A stretch of DNA of 64,000 nucleotides, taken from positions 1,984,001 to 2,048,000 of the forward strand of contig OY969722.1 of NCBI GenBank assembly GCA_963702165.1, given 5' to 3'. The DNA is from Terrimesophilobacter sp963702165. Lineage in GTDB: Bacteria; Actinomycetota; Actinomycetes; Actinomycetales; Microbacteriaceae. Below, in pieces: positions 33,216 to 40,310 of the stretch. A program made the translations under genes and the position numbers. The notes under the pieces were generated by a model. It searched no databases. It saw only the letters and a program-made list of their open reading frames with translations, and was not told the DNA's origin. The first letter of the stretch is position 1; each line of letters opens with the position of its first letter.

Positions 33216-34178
33216 GTGAGCGCAAGCGGCGGCACCAAAGCGGTGGTGGCGGCACTTCTCGCCAACACCGGCATCGCCATCACGAAGTTCATCGCCTGGG
33301 CGTTCTCCGGTTCCAGCTCGATGCTGGCGGAGGCGGTCCACTCGGTGGCGGATGCCGGCAACCAGCTCCTGCTGCTGCGCGGCGGCCAGGTCGCCAAGAA
33401 GAAGGCCGACGCAGAGCATCCGTTCGGCTACGGCCGCGAGCGCTACGTGTACGCGTTCGTCGTGGCGATCATCCTGTTCAGCGTCGGCGGGCTGTTCTCC
33501 ATCTACGAAGGCATCGACAAGCTGCGCAACCCGCACCCGCTGGAGAACGCGTGGCTGCCGATTCTCGTGCTGGTGGTCGCGATCGTCCTGGAGTCGTTCT
33601 CGCTGCGTACCGCGGTGCTCGAGTCCAACCACGTGCGCGGCACCCAGTCCTGGGTCGAGTTCGTGCGCCGCGCGAAGTCGCCTGAGCTGCCGGTCATCCT
33701 GCTCGAGGACATCGCCGCGCTGCTCGGCCTCGTGTTCGCGTTCCTCGGCGTGAGCCTCACCATCATCACCGGCAACCCCGTGTTTGACGGCATCGGCACG
33801 CTCTTCATCGGCGCGCTGCTGATGGTCGTCGCGATCGTGCTCGGCATCGAGACCAAGAGCCTGTTGGTCGGCGAGGGCGCTTCCCCGCTCGACACAGAAC
33901 GCATCCGCGACGCCATCAACGCCGACCCCGATGTCGAGGCGCTCATCCACATGAAGACGCTCTACGTCGGGCCGGAGGAACTGCTCGTCGGTGCGAAGGT
34001 GGCCTTCAACAGCCGCAGGACGCTCGGCGACGTCGCCGCCCTGATCGACGAGCTCGAGGTCCGGGTGCGCGAGGCGGTACCGGTCGCGCGCATCATCTAC
34101 ATCGAACCGGACGTCTACGTGCGGCCCGGCGCCGAGAACCCGCCGACGGACAAGATCGTGATCAAGGGGTCGGATTGA
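33216..34178 (+). CDS. Cation diffusion facilitator (divalent metal efflux) family protein
   Basis: 320 aa, six transmembrane helices. Metal-site pattern in helix 2, SMLAEAVHSVADAGNQLLLL, and another segment LLEDIAALLGLVFAFLGV. The C-terminal cytoplasmic domain (ALIHMKTLYVGPEELLVGAKVAF) is ZnT9-like. Probably exports Zn or a related ion; specificity not readable. GTG start with GAGGGAG upstream. Overlaps the next gene by 4 nt. Confidence 0.9.
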   Translation: MSASGGTKAVVAALLANTGIAITKFIAWAFSGSSSMLAEAVHSVADAGNQLLLLRGGQVAKKKADAEHPFGYGRERYVYAFVVAIILFSVGGLFSIYEGIDKLRNPHPLENAWLPILVLVVAIVLESFSLRTAVLESNHVRGTQSWVEFVRRAKSPELPVILLEDIAALLGLVFAFLGVSLTIITGNPVFDGIGTLFIGALLMVVAIVLGIETKSLLVGEGASPLDTERIRDAINADPDVEALIHMKTLYVGPEELLVGAKVAFNSRRTLGDVAALIDELEVRVREAVPVARIIYIEPDVYVRPGAENPPTDKIVIKGSD

Positions 34179-34894
34179 GCGGGCAGGAGCTGAAGGCGGT
34201 CGTCTTCCAGCACCACCCCAACATCTCGCTCGGCAACCTGGCTCCCGTCCTCGACACGTTCGGGTACGACGTGCGTGTTGTCGACCCGACGGCGGGGCAG
34301 GTCGACGGGCTGGATCCCCACGACGCCGATCTGGTCATCGTGCTCGGCGGTCATGAGGCGGCCTACCGCCTCGACAAGTGGCCGTACCTGGAGGACGAGC
34401 GTCGCTTCATCCGGGCCCGCATCGACGCCGAGAAGCCGCTGCTCGGCATCTGCCTCGGCGCGCAGCTCATGGCCGGCGCGCTCGGCGCGCGCAACTACCG
34501 CGGCGACAAGCCCGACATCAGCTACCGCGACCTGGAGTTGACGGATGCCGGACTCGAGTCTCCGCTCGGCCTCGCGCGCGGCGTCCCGATGCTCGAATGG
34601 CACGGAGACCACTTCGAGCTGCCAGCCGAGGCCACCCTTCTGGCGAGTTCCGAGGCGTACCCGAACGAGGCCTTCTCGATCGGGGATTTCGCGCTCGCGG
34701 TGCAGTTCCACCCGGAAGTGACCGACGAGATGCACGAGGCGTGGATCGACGACTCGCGCGATCAGCTGGAGCGGGAGGGCGTCGACATCGAGTGGTGGCG
34801 CGCCGAGCGGGAGAAGAACAACGCGCCGATGCAGGTGGCGAGCCGCATGATGTTCACCGCGTGGCTCAGCGACGTCCTGCGAAGAACTCCCTGA
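34175..34894 (+). CDS. Class I glutamine amidotransferase-like protein
   Basis: 239 aa, with nucleophile Cys in LLGICLGAQLMAGALG and the His-Glu pair in VQFHPEVTDEMHEAW, so the catalytic triad is intact. It resembles stand-alone GMP-synthase-like amidotransferases of unknown acceptor. TTG start overlapping the CDF stop by 4 nt, so the two are co-translated. The 3' end overlaps convergent tadA by 29 nt. Confidence 0.88.
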   Translation: MSGQELKAVVFQHHPNISLGNLAPVLDTFGYDVRVVDPTAGQVDGLDPHDADLVIVLGGHEAAYRLDKWPYLEDERRFIRARIDAEKPLLGICLGAQLMAGALGARNYRGDKPDISYRDLELTDAGLESPLGLARGVPMLEWHGDHFELPAEATLLASSEAYPNEAFSIGDFALAVQFHPEVTDEMHEAWIDDSRDQLEREGVDIEWWRAEREKNNAPMQVASRMMFTAWLSDVLRRTP

Positions 34895-35330
34895 GCAGTT
34901 CGCTGCTGGGCTCGGCATCGACGCCGCCGTACACCTCGACCCGGTGCGGGAGCCTGCGGTCGCGCAGCAGGTCATAAACGCTGCCAGCCGCCCCGGCCTT
35001 CTCATCCCACGCGCCGAAGACGAGCGTCGGCACGCGAGCTGCGAGGATCGCGCCCGCGCACATCGGGCACGGCTCCAGAGTGACCACGAGCGTCGCATCC
35101 GTCAGCTGCCAGTCACCGGTCGACTCGGCGGCCGCGCGCAGGGCGAGCACCTCGGCGTGCGCGGTGGGGTCTTGGCGCAGCTCACGCTCGTTGCGTCCCT
35201 CGCCGATCACTCGGCCATCCGCGTCGACCACTATCGCGCCCACCGGCACATCGCCGTGAGCGAGGCACTGTTCGGCGAGCGTGAGCGCTGAGCGCATCCA
35301 GTCGGAGAAGCGCGTGGGCGGTTTGGTCAC
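34866..35330 (-). CDS. tadA: tRNA-specific adenosine deaminase
   Basis: Converts A34 to inosine in tRNA-Arg(ACG), a gene for which is in this window (43875-43947). Zinc/catalytic motifs HAEVLAL (HAE) and LEPCPMCAGAI (PCxxC) are intact. 154 aa from a GTG at 35330 (VTKPPTRFSDWM), preceded by GGAGG. The much longer frame reading into upp is spurious. Divergent from upp. Confidence 0.93.
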   Translation of the reverse strand: MTKPPTRFSDWMRSALTLAEQCLAHGDVPVGAIVVDADGRVIGEGRNERELRQDPTAHAEVLALRAAAESTGDWQLTDATLVVTLEPCPMCAGAILAARVPTLVFGAWDEKAGAAGSVYDLLRDRRLPHRVEVYGGVDAEPSSELLREFFAGRR

Positions 35331-35384
35331 GCCTCGCCTCCTCTCTGCTCGCCGGGTTGGCCGGTGCACAAGTAGATTGAGCCT

Positions 35385-36020
35385 ATGCGAGTCCACGTTG
35401 CCGACCATCCGCTGATCACCCACAAGCTCACGGTGCTGAGGGACAAGAACACGCCGTCGCCGACGTTCCGGGCACTCACCGAGGAACTGGTCACGCTGCT
35501 CGCCTACGAGGCGACACGTCAGGTGCGGGTCGAGTCGGTGCAGATCGAGACGCCCGTCTCCCAGATGACCGGACTCGCCATCGCCAACCCGCGGCCGCTC
35601 GTCGTGCCGATCCTGCGCGCCGGACTCGGGATGCTCGAGGGCATGGTCAAGCTCGTCCCGACCGCCGAGGTCGGCTTCCTGGGCATGGTGCGCGACGAGG
35701 AGACACTGCAGCCGGCGATCTACGCTGAACGCCTGCCGGAAGACCTCTCCAACCGTCAGTGCTTCGTGCTCGACCCCATGCTGGCCACCGGCGGATCGCT
35801 GCTTGCCGCCATCGAGTACCTGTTCGAGCGTGGCGCTGTGGACGTCACCGCGATCTGCCTGATCGCCGCCCCCGAGGGACTCGAGGCGGTCGAGAAGGCC
35901 ACGGAGGGTCGCGAGGTCAGCATCGTGCTGGGAGCGCTCGACGAGCGCCTCAACGAGCACGCCTACATCGTGCCCGGCCTCGGCGACGCGGGCGACCGCC
36001 TGTACGGTACGGTCGGCTGA
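35385..36020 (+). CDS. upp: Uracil phosphoribosyltransferase
   Basis: Uracil salvage: uracil + PRPP to UMP. PRPP motif VLDPMLATGGSLLAAIEYL, uracil-binding ending HAYIVPGLGDAGDRLYGT. 211 aa. Leaderless: TAGATT (35373-35378) ends 6 nt before the ATG. A long palindrome follows the gene. Functionally fits the nucleoside hydrolase at the window start and psuG/psuK, all feeding pyrimidine salvage. Confidence 0.95.
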   Translation: MRVHVADHPLITHKLTVLRDKNTPSPTFRALTEELVTLLAYEATRQVRVESVQIETPVSQMTGLAIANPRPLVVPILRAGLGMLEGMVKLVPTAEVGFLGMVRDEETLQPAIYAERLPEDLSNRQCFVLDPMLATGGSLLAAIEYLFERGAVDVTAICLIAAPEGLEAVEKATEGREVSIVLGALDERLNEHAYIVPGLGDAGDRLYGTVG

Positions 36021-36037
36021 CGCTTTCGCGGCACCAT

Positions 36038-36099
36038 CCGATGACGTTTGTGCCATTCGAGGCCGAACGTTCGCCGTCGAATGGCACAAACCTCATCGG
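36038..36099. repeat. Intergenic palindrome, family 2 copy 2 (GACGTTTGTGCCA)
   Basis: 23-nt arms at 36038-36060 and 36077-36099 with one mismatch and a 16-nt spacer; same arms as 21140-21201. It lies 17 nt after the upp stop and may also act as its terminator. Confidence 0.9.
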
Positions 36100-36146
36100 A
36101 ACGGCTGATTTGACAGCCGTCGCGGCCCGCGGCGTATAGTTCCGGT

Positions 36147-36248
36147 ATGACTCTGAACGCGCACGCCCTGACCTCCCGCGAGGCTTCTTGGGTTGCCGGC
36201 ACCATGATGCCGGTCAGCGTGGTCATGTGTTGTCGAATGTGTGCCTAA
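36147..36248 (+). CDS. Leaderless 33-codon ORF with C-terminal cysteine cluster (candidate attenuator peptide)
   Basis: Encodes MTLNAHALTSREASWVAG followed by TMMPVSVVMCCRMCA. TATAGT (36135-36140) ends 6 nt before the ATG, so the transcript would begin at the start codon. Three of the last six codons are Cys (TGT TGT CGA ATG TGT GCC TAA). Leaderless short ORFs ending in Cys codons act as cysteine-responsive attenuators in mycobacteria, which this resembles. A strong hairpin begins 15 nt after the stop, and the winged-helix regulator gene starts 172 nt downstream. Existence as a translated peptide is inference. Confidence 0.55.
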   Translation: MTLNAHALTSREASWVAGTMMPVSVVMCCRMCA

Positions 36249-36262
36249 CGGCTTCCTTCGCC

Positions 36263-36296
36263 GAACTGCACTCCTGAAACAGTGAGTTTGCAGTTC
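36263..36296 (+). promoter_or_regulatory. Hairpin between the cysteine ORF and the regulator gene
   Basis: Stem GAACTGCA (36263-36270) with TGCAGTTC (36289-36296), extended inside by CTC/GAG and CTG/CAG around an AAA loop, with small bulges (about 14 bp in all). No U-run follows, so it is not a classic terminator. Further down, CCTC-ATTA-GAGG (36359-36370) could hide a GAGG ribosome-binding site ahead of ATG 36381. Attenuation or translational control is inferred. Confidence 0.5.
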
Positions 36297-36419
36297 CCCG
36301 GATGTCGACCCTCATCCCGGTCGTTCATCCGTCACACGCGCAACACGAAGGCATAACTCCTCATTAGAGGCCTTCACCACATGGCCCTTCGGGCACTCGC
36401 TACACAAGGACTTCCTTCA

Positions 36420-37124
36420 ATGTCTCTCGCAACCCTTGACCGACCCATCTCCCCTGTCCGCCCAGTCGAAGCCGCTCCGGCTCGACCGGCAACACCGCAC
36501 GTCCGGCCGGTGCCGGATGGCACGGAGGCGCGCGGCTTCGTGCTCTACGTCGGGCTCGACGAAGCCGGCGCAGCAGCATCCGGCATCGAGCTGAGCCAGC
36601 TCGTGGCCGCACTCAAGAACCTCACCGCGGAGCTCGCCCCGCGCGCGCAGACCCATGCGGCAGTCGCACTGGCACCGCGCGGAGCAGGGGGCCGCGACGT
36701 CGATGTCGTGCGGCTCGCGCTGCAGGACCCGTCGGCGCTTGCGAAGTTTCGCCAGCAGGACGCTGTCGACGAGGACGAGAAGCCGATCGACGAGGGCGTC
36801 ATCGTCGACCTGTCGCGTAAGCGCGTGACGATCGACGGCGAGGTCGCGCCGCTCACGTTCAAGGAGTACGAGCTGCTGCAGTTCCTGGTGCTGCGCGTCG
36901 GCAAGACCGTTGCACGCTCCGAGCTGATCGCGGGACTGTGGCGGGCCGGCGACGATGACGCTCCGAACGAGCGCACGATCGACGTGCACGTGCGTCGGCT
37001 GCGCGCCAAGCTCGGCGGCTACGAGGACATCGTGCGCACGGTGCGCGGCGTCGGCTACCGGTTCGACCGGCACGCGGATGTCTCGCTGCGCCACGCCACG
37101 ACGCGCTCACCCGACGCCTTCTGA
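36420..37124 (+). CDS. Orphan winged-helix regulator (OmpR/PhoB-type DNA-binding domain, no receiver)
   Basis: 234 aa. The C-terminal ~100 residues are an OmpR/PhoB winged helix: VDLSRKRVTIDGEVAPLTF, KEYELLQFLVLRVGKTVARS, ERTIDVHVRRLRAKLGG, RTVRGVGYRF. The N-terminal half (Pro-rich start, then FVLYVGLDEAGAAASGIELS) has no recognisable phosphoacceptor receiver. AAGGA lies 8 nt before this ATG; an ATG at 36381 with GAGG is the alternative. A GlnR-box-like palindrome lies 115 nt after the gene. Ligand and targets unknown. Confidence 0.85.
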   Translation: MSLATLDRPISPVRPVEAAPARPATPHVRPVPDGTEARGFVLYVGLDEAGAAASGIELSQLVAALKNLTAELAPRAQTHAAVALAPRGAGGRDVDVVRLALQDPSALAKFRQQDAVDEDEKPIDEGVIVDLSRKRVTIDGEVAPLTFKEYELLQFLVLRVGKTVARSELIAGLWRAGDDDAPNERTIDVHVRRLRAKLGGYEDIVRTVRGVGYRFDRHADVSLRHATTRSPDAF

Positions 37125-37126
37125 AA

Positions 37127-37179
37127 CGGTGACCGAGCCTGTCGAGATCCCGCCGAGGTCTCGGCAGGCTCGACCACCG
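37127..37179. repeat. Inverted repeat of the GAGCCTGTCGAG family
   Basis: Left arm 37127-37149 and right arm 37157-37179, 23 nt each with four mismatches and a 7-nt loop, directly after the regulator stop. Related copies: 7187-7210, 19255-19274 (in menB), 62701-62872. Confidence 0.85.
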
Positions 37180-37238
37180 TTGGGGCGATCCGGGCCTCTG
37201 ATCAGGGCTTTTACCCCTCACGGCAAACTCGCATGAAA

Positions 37239-37283
37239 ATAACGAAAAGGTAACTAGCGTTCGTTACCGGTCCGTTATATAGT
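37239..37283 (+). promoter_or_regulatory. Four-half-site palindrome (GlnR-box-like) over a -10 box
   Basis: ATAAC (37239-37243), N6, GTAAC (37250-37254), N8, GTTAC (37263-37267), N6, GTTAT (37274-37278): two tandem-repeat boxes in mirror orientation, each matching the gTnAC-N6-GnAAC spacing of actinobacterial GlnR boxes. The right end overlaps TATAGT (37278-37283), a good -10 hexamer for rightward transcription. 11-bp half-site spacing fits an OmpR/PhoB-family dimer, such as the gene just upstream. Binding is inference. Confidence 0.55.
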
Positions 37284-37289
37284 CGGTGT

Positions 37290-37391
37290 CAGCAGGAATT
37301 GTTTGCTGTGGCAGTTCTTGCGGAATGTGATTGCAGGACACTCTTGGTGCAAGGGAAGAGGGCCCGTCGCTAGCCTCTGCGACGGGCCCTC
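37290..37391 (+). ncRNA. Probable small RNA or structured leader
   Basis: Downstream of TATAGT there is no ORF but three hairpins: GCAGGAATTG/CAGTTCTTGC (37292-37321, with G-U pairs), TTGCA/TGCAA (37331-37352) and a perfect 13-bp stem GAGGGCCCGTCGC/GCGACGGGCCCTC (37358-37391, 8-nt loop). The last resembles a terminator with a poor U-tract. It may be a stand-alone RNA or the 5' leader of the MarR gene 56 nt further on. No known RNA family recognised. Confidence 0.4.
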
Positions 37392-37446
37392 AATCCGTTA
37401 ACACCCACTTCTTGTTTGTAAGGTGGATCGCACGAAGGGGGTCGAC

Positions 37447-37911
37447 ATGAGCGACGCGGCCTTGGCGGTCGACGCCTGGGAGTCACTGTTCCGCACCCAG
37501 GTTGTCGTGATGCGCCAGCTGACGGCCGAGTTCCCCTCCGGTGAGGTCACCATGGGCGACTACGATGCACTGTTCACCCTGTCGCGCGCGGAGAATCGGC
37601 GGCTGAGGATCAAGACCCTCGCCGAGAACATGCTCCTCACCCAGCCCAGCGTGAGCCGGCTGATCGAACGACTCGCCACCCGCGGCCTGGTCAACAAGCT
37701 GTCGGATCCCGAGGACGGCCGCGGCGTGATCGTCGAACTGACCCCACACGGCTACGACGTGTTCCGGCGCGCTGCAGTGCGTCACATGGAGGGCATCGTG
37801 TCGAGGCTCACCTCGGCGCTGAGTGCCGACGAGTTGCGCCAGCTGACTGAGTTGACCACCAAGCTGCGCGCATCCGTTTCCGGGCATGCGAGCCCGGATG
37901 CCGCGGACTAG
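37447..37911 (+). CDS. MarR family transcriptional regulator
   Basis: 154 aa winged HTH: LRIKTLAENMLLTQPSVSRL, then IERLATRGLVNKLSDPEDGR, the MarR wing with conserved D-x-R. AAGGGGG lies 5 nt before the ATG at 37447, so the earlier GTG at 37423 is rejected. Downstream of the palindrome/structured RNA region. Its stop overlaps the psuK stop in CTAG. Ligand unknown. Confidence 0.9.
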   Translation: MSDAALAVDAWESLFRTQVVVMRQLTAEFPSGEVTMGDYDALFTLSRAENRRLRIKTLAENMLLTQPSVSRLIERLATRGLVNKLSDPEDGRGVIVELTPHGYDVFRRAAVRHMEGIVSRLTSALSADELRQLTELTTKLRASVSGHASPDAAD

Positions 37912-38789
37912 ACCGGCCGCGCCCCGACGCCGGTGACGGCTCGGGCGGCCGCGCGAACCCCAGCTTGCGCAGCGGAGAGCGCGTCGCCATCCTCGACCCA
38001 GGCGGCGAGGAAGCCCGCGGAGAACGCATCGCCCGCGCCAGTCGGGTCGACCAGGCGGGCCGGGACTGCCTCGAGGGCAACGGGTTCGGATCCGGCGAGG
38101 GCGAGCACAACGCCCTGGTGCCCCTGGGTGAGAGCGACGATCGGGAATCGCTTGCCGAGCTCGCTGGCCATCTGCATGGGGTCGTCGCGGCCGGTCAGCA
38201 CCCTGCCCTCATCAAGGTTCGGGAAGAGGATCGTCGCGCCCTCGATCACCGACAGGAACTTCTCGGCACCGAAGTCTTCGATGAAGCCGGCCGAGGCCGG
38301 GTCGACCGAGATGGCGACCCCGCGCTCGTTCGCGCGCTCGATGAGCCGACGGTTGGCATCCTGAGTCGACGCCTGCAGCACGCTGTAGCCGGTGAAGTGC
38401 ACCACCGCGGCGGCATCGAGCAACTCGTCGGTCACATCATCCGCGGTCATGTTGGCGTTGGCGCCGCGGTCGGTGAACATCGTGCGGCGGTCGCCATCGA
38501 CGATGACCACGATGGTTCCGGTCGGCAACTCGGGGTCGACCGTCAGTCGCGGGGTGACCTTGGCGTCGATGAGGTGCTGGGCGTGCTTGTGTTCGTCGCC
38601 GGCACCGACCCGGCCTACGAAGTCGACCTGCGCGCCGAGGTGGCCGAGCCAGGCCGCCGCGTTGGCCGCTGAGCCGCCAGCGCGATGCCTGATCTGACTC
38701 GGCGTGTCGGTGTCGGGGCGCACGGGGATGGACGGCACAGCGACGATGTCATCGATCACGTCGCCGAAGACGACGATCCGTTTGGCCAC
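37908..38789 (-). CDS. psuK: PfkB family kinase, probable pseudouridine kinase
   Basis: Ribokinase-family sugar/nucleoside kinase: N-terminal GGSAANAAAWLGHLGA and the C-terminal anion-hole motif VDPTGAGDAFSAGFLAAW. 293 aa from a GTG at 38789, 5 nt after the psuG stop. The pairing with psuG is the basis for naming it pseudouridine kinase, which would make pseudouridine 5'-phosphate; the family motifs alone would allow ribokinase or adenosine kinase. Confidence 0.8.
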   Translation of the reverse strand: MAKRIVVFGDVIDDIVAVPSIPVRPDTDTPSQIRHRAGGSAANAAAWLGHLGAQVDFVGRVGAGDEHKHAQHLIDAKVTPRLTVDPELPTGTIVVIVDGDRRTMFTDRGANANMTADDVTDELLDAAAVVHFTGYSVLQASTQDANRRLIERANERGVAISVDPASAGFIEDFGAEKFLSVIEGATILFPNLDEGRVLTGRDDPMQMASELGKRFPIVALTQGHQGVVLALAGSEPVALEAVPARLVDPTGAGDAFSAGFLAAWVEDGDALSAAQAGVRAAARAVTGVGARPV

Positions 38790-38794
38790 CGTGG

Positions 38795-39712
38795 CTACCG
38801 GGTGCTCAGTGATGACCAGGCTGTTGCGATCTCCGCCGCAAGCTTGACGTTGTTGCGGGCGAGATCCAGGTTCACCTCGAGACTGCGCCCATCCGATGCC
38901 TCGACGATGTAGCTCAGCAAGAACGGAGTGACAGCCTTGCCGTGCACGCCAGCCTCGGTCGCCGCGGTGAACGCTCGCGCGAGCACCCGATCGTGTTCGG
39001 CGGGGTCCCACTGCTGCTCCCGCGGGATCGGGTTCGCGACGATGATGCCCTGGCCGTGCCCGACCTCGTCCTGCGCCTTCATGATGCGCGCGACCTCGTC
39101 GGCGGACTCGACCGACCAGTCGAGGTCGAAATCCGACTCGGTGAGCCAGAAGCTCGGGAACACCCGGGTGCCGAAGCCGACGACCGGCACGCTGAGGGTC
39201 TCCAGCCGCTCGAGGGTTGCGGCGATGTCGAGCACCGACTTCACGCCAGCGCTGACAACGGTGATCGGGGTGACCGCGAGGGTCGTGAGGTCCGCCGACT
39301 CGTCGAAGGTGTCGCTCGCGCCGCGGTGTACGCCACCGAGGCCGCCGGTGGCGAAGACGCGCACACCGGCGAGGGCCGCGATGTGTGCGGTCGCGGCGAC
39401 CGTGGTGGCACCGGATGCGCCGGCCGCGGCCAGGATCGGAAGGTCGCGGACACTGGCCTTCGCCATCTCCTCGTCGGCGATGCGGCGGACGCCCTCCGCG
39501 TCGAGGCCGACCTGCGGGACTCCGTCGAGCACGGCGATTGTCGCGGGGGTCACACCGCGGTCGAGGAGCAGCTGCTCGAACTCCTGGGCGGCCTCGAGGT
39601 TGCGCGGCCGAGGCAGTCCGTGCGAGATGATCGTGGACTCGAGGGCGACGACCGGGCGGCCCTCGCGGAGAGCAGCAGCGACGGGTTCTGAGACGTGGAA
39701 TGGCTGAGACAT
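38795..39712 (-). CDS. psuG: Pseudouridine-5'-phosphate glycosidase
   Basis: Splits pseudouridine 5'-phosphate into uracil and ribose 5-phosphate. Characteristic segments: VALESTIISHGLPRPRNLE, ATVAATAHIA-like TTVAATAHIAALAGVRVFAT, GGLGGVHRGASDTFDESADL, GVKSVLDIAATLE, VFPSFW and NPIPREQQWD. 305 aa, full length. First gene of psuG-psuK; the product uracil can be used by Upp, encoded 2.8 kb away. Confidence 0.94.
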   Translation of the reverse strand: MSQPFHVSEPVAAALREGRPVVALESTIISHGLPRPRNLEAAQEFEQLLLDRGVTPATIAVLDGVPQVGLDAEGVRRIADEEMAKASVRDLPILAAAGASGATTVAATAHIAALAGVRVFATGGLGGVHRGASDTFDESADLTTLAVTPITVVSAGVKSVLDIAATLERLETLSVPVVGFGTRVFPSFWLTESDFDLDWSVESADEVARIMKAQDEVGHGQGIIVANPIPREQQWDPAEHDRVLARAFTAATEAGVHGKAVTPFLLSYIVEASDGRSLEVNLDLARNNVKLAAEIATAWSSLSTR

Positions 39713-39803
39713 AAGACCCTCAGACTACCGGGGTTGGTTGTCTGCTACGCCGCCTAGAATCTTAGGCAGCAGGGCCGGCTGCTCGATCTTGGAGCACCTA
39801 AGA

Positions 39804-40130
39804 ATGGCCATGTCACACCGCGTTCAGGACGGCATCGACGCCGCCGCTCGCGCGCGCCGGGGCAACGCCGGACCGTGGCATCCGATTCTGGCTGCGGTCG
39901 AAGACGAGCCGGGCGTGTGGCGGATGGTGAGCCCACTCGGTGAGTGTTACGGCGTCATCCGGATGCTGGAGATCGGCGGCGAGCGCGGTTACCGCGCGGT
40001 GACTTGGGCGGCTCGCTCGGCGGACCGCGAACTGATCGGGTACTACCGCACGCTGCGCACCGCGGCGCGGGAGACGCACCTGCACCACGTGCGGTCGCAC
40101 TCGCGTGCCGGGTCGGCGAACGGGCGGTAG
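39804..40130 (+). CDS. Hypothetical protein
   Basis: 108 aa, soluble, Arg-rich at the C-terminus: MAMSHRVQDGIDAAARARRG, WHPILAAVEDEPGVWRMVSP, YRAVTWAARSADRELIGYYR. No family recognised. Start at 39804 or two codons later. CTTAGG/CCTAAG repeats flank the presumed promoter (39760-39766 and 39797-39803). Divergent from psuG. Confidence 0.65.
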   Translation: MAMSHRVQDGIDAAARARRGNAGPWHPILAAVEDEPGVWRMVSPLGECYGVIRMLEIGGERGYRAVTWAARSADRELIGYYRTLRTAARETHLHHVRSHSRAGSANGR

Positions 40131-40161
40131 TCGGGGGCTGCGCGTTCGGACCGGTGGGAGC

Positions 40162-40244
40162 GTTTCGGACATTCGCGCCGGTTCCGGTCAGCCGCGGGTC
40201 TTCCGGACGGCCGCGCCCGTTGCACCGGTAGCGGGTGTCCGGAA
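40162..40244. repeat. Hairpin repeat flanking the HNH gene (left copy)
   Basis: Begins GTTTCGGACA and contains the inverted repeat TTCCGGACGGCCGC (40201-40214) / GCGGGTGTCCGGAA (40231-40244). A related element with the same opening bases and hairpin lies at 41341-41403 on the other side of the HNH gene. Confidence 0.7.
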
Positions 40245-40310
40245 CAGGCGCGTGACCCTCGGTGTGGGGCGGACGACCGACCCGGGTTCGCCGCTAGGTT
40301 CGCAAGTGCC

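Noticed and set aside
34866..36089. 407-codon version of TadA reading through upp
   Set aside because: The N-terminal 250 residues are antisense to upp; only the last 154 residues are TadA-like.
37290..37391. 6C RNA or another known actinobacterial RNA
   Set aside because: The two C-rich loops that define 6C RNA are absent, so I list only an unnamed RNA candidate.
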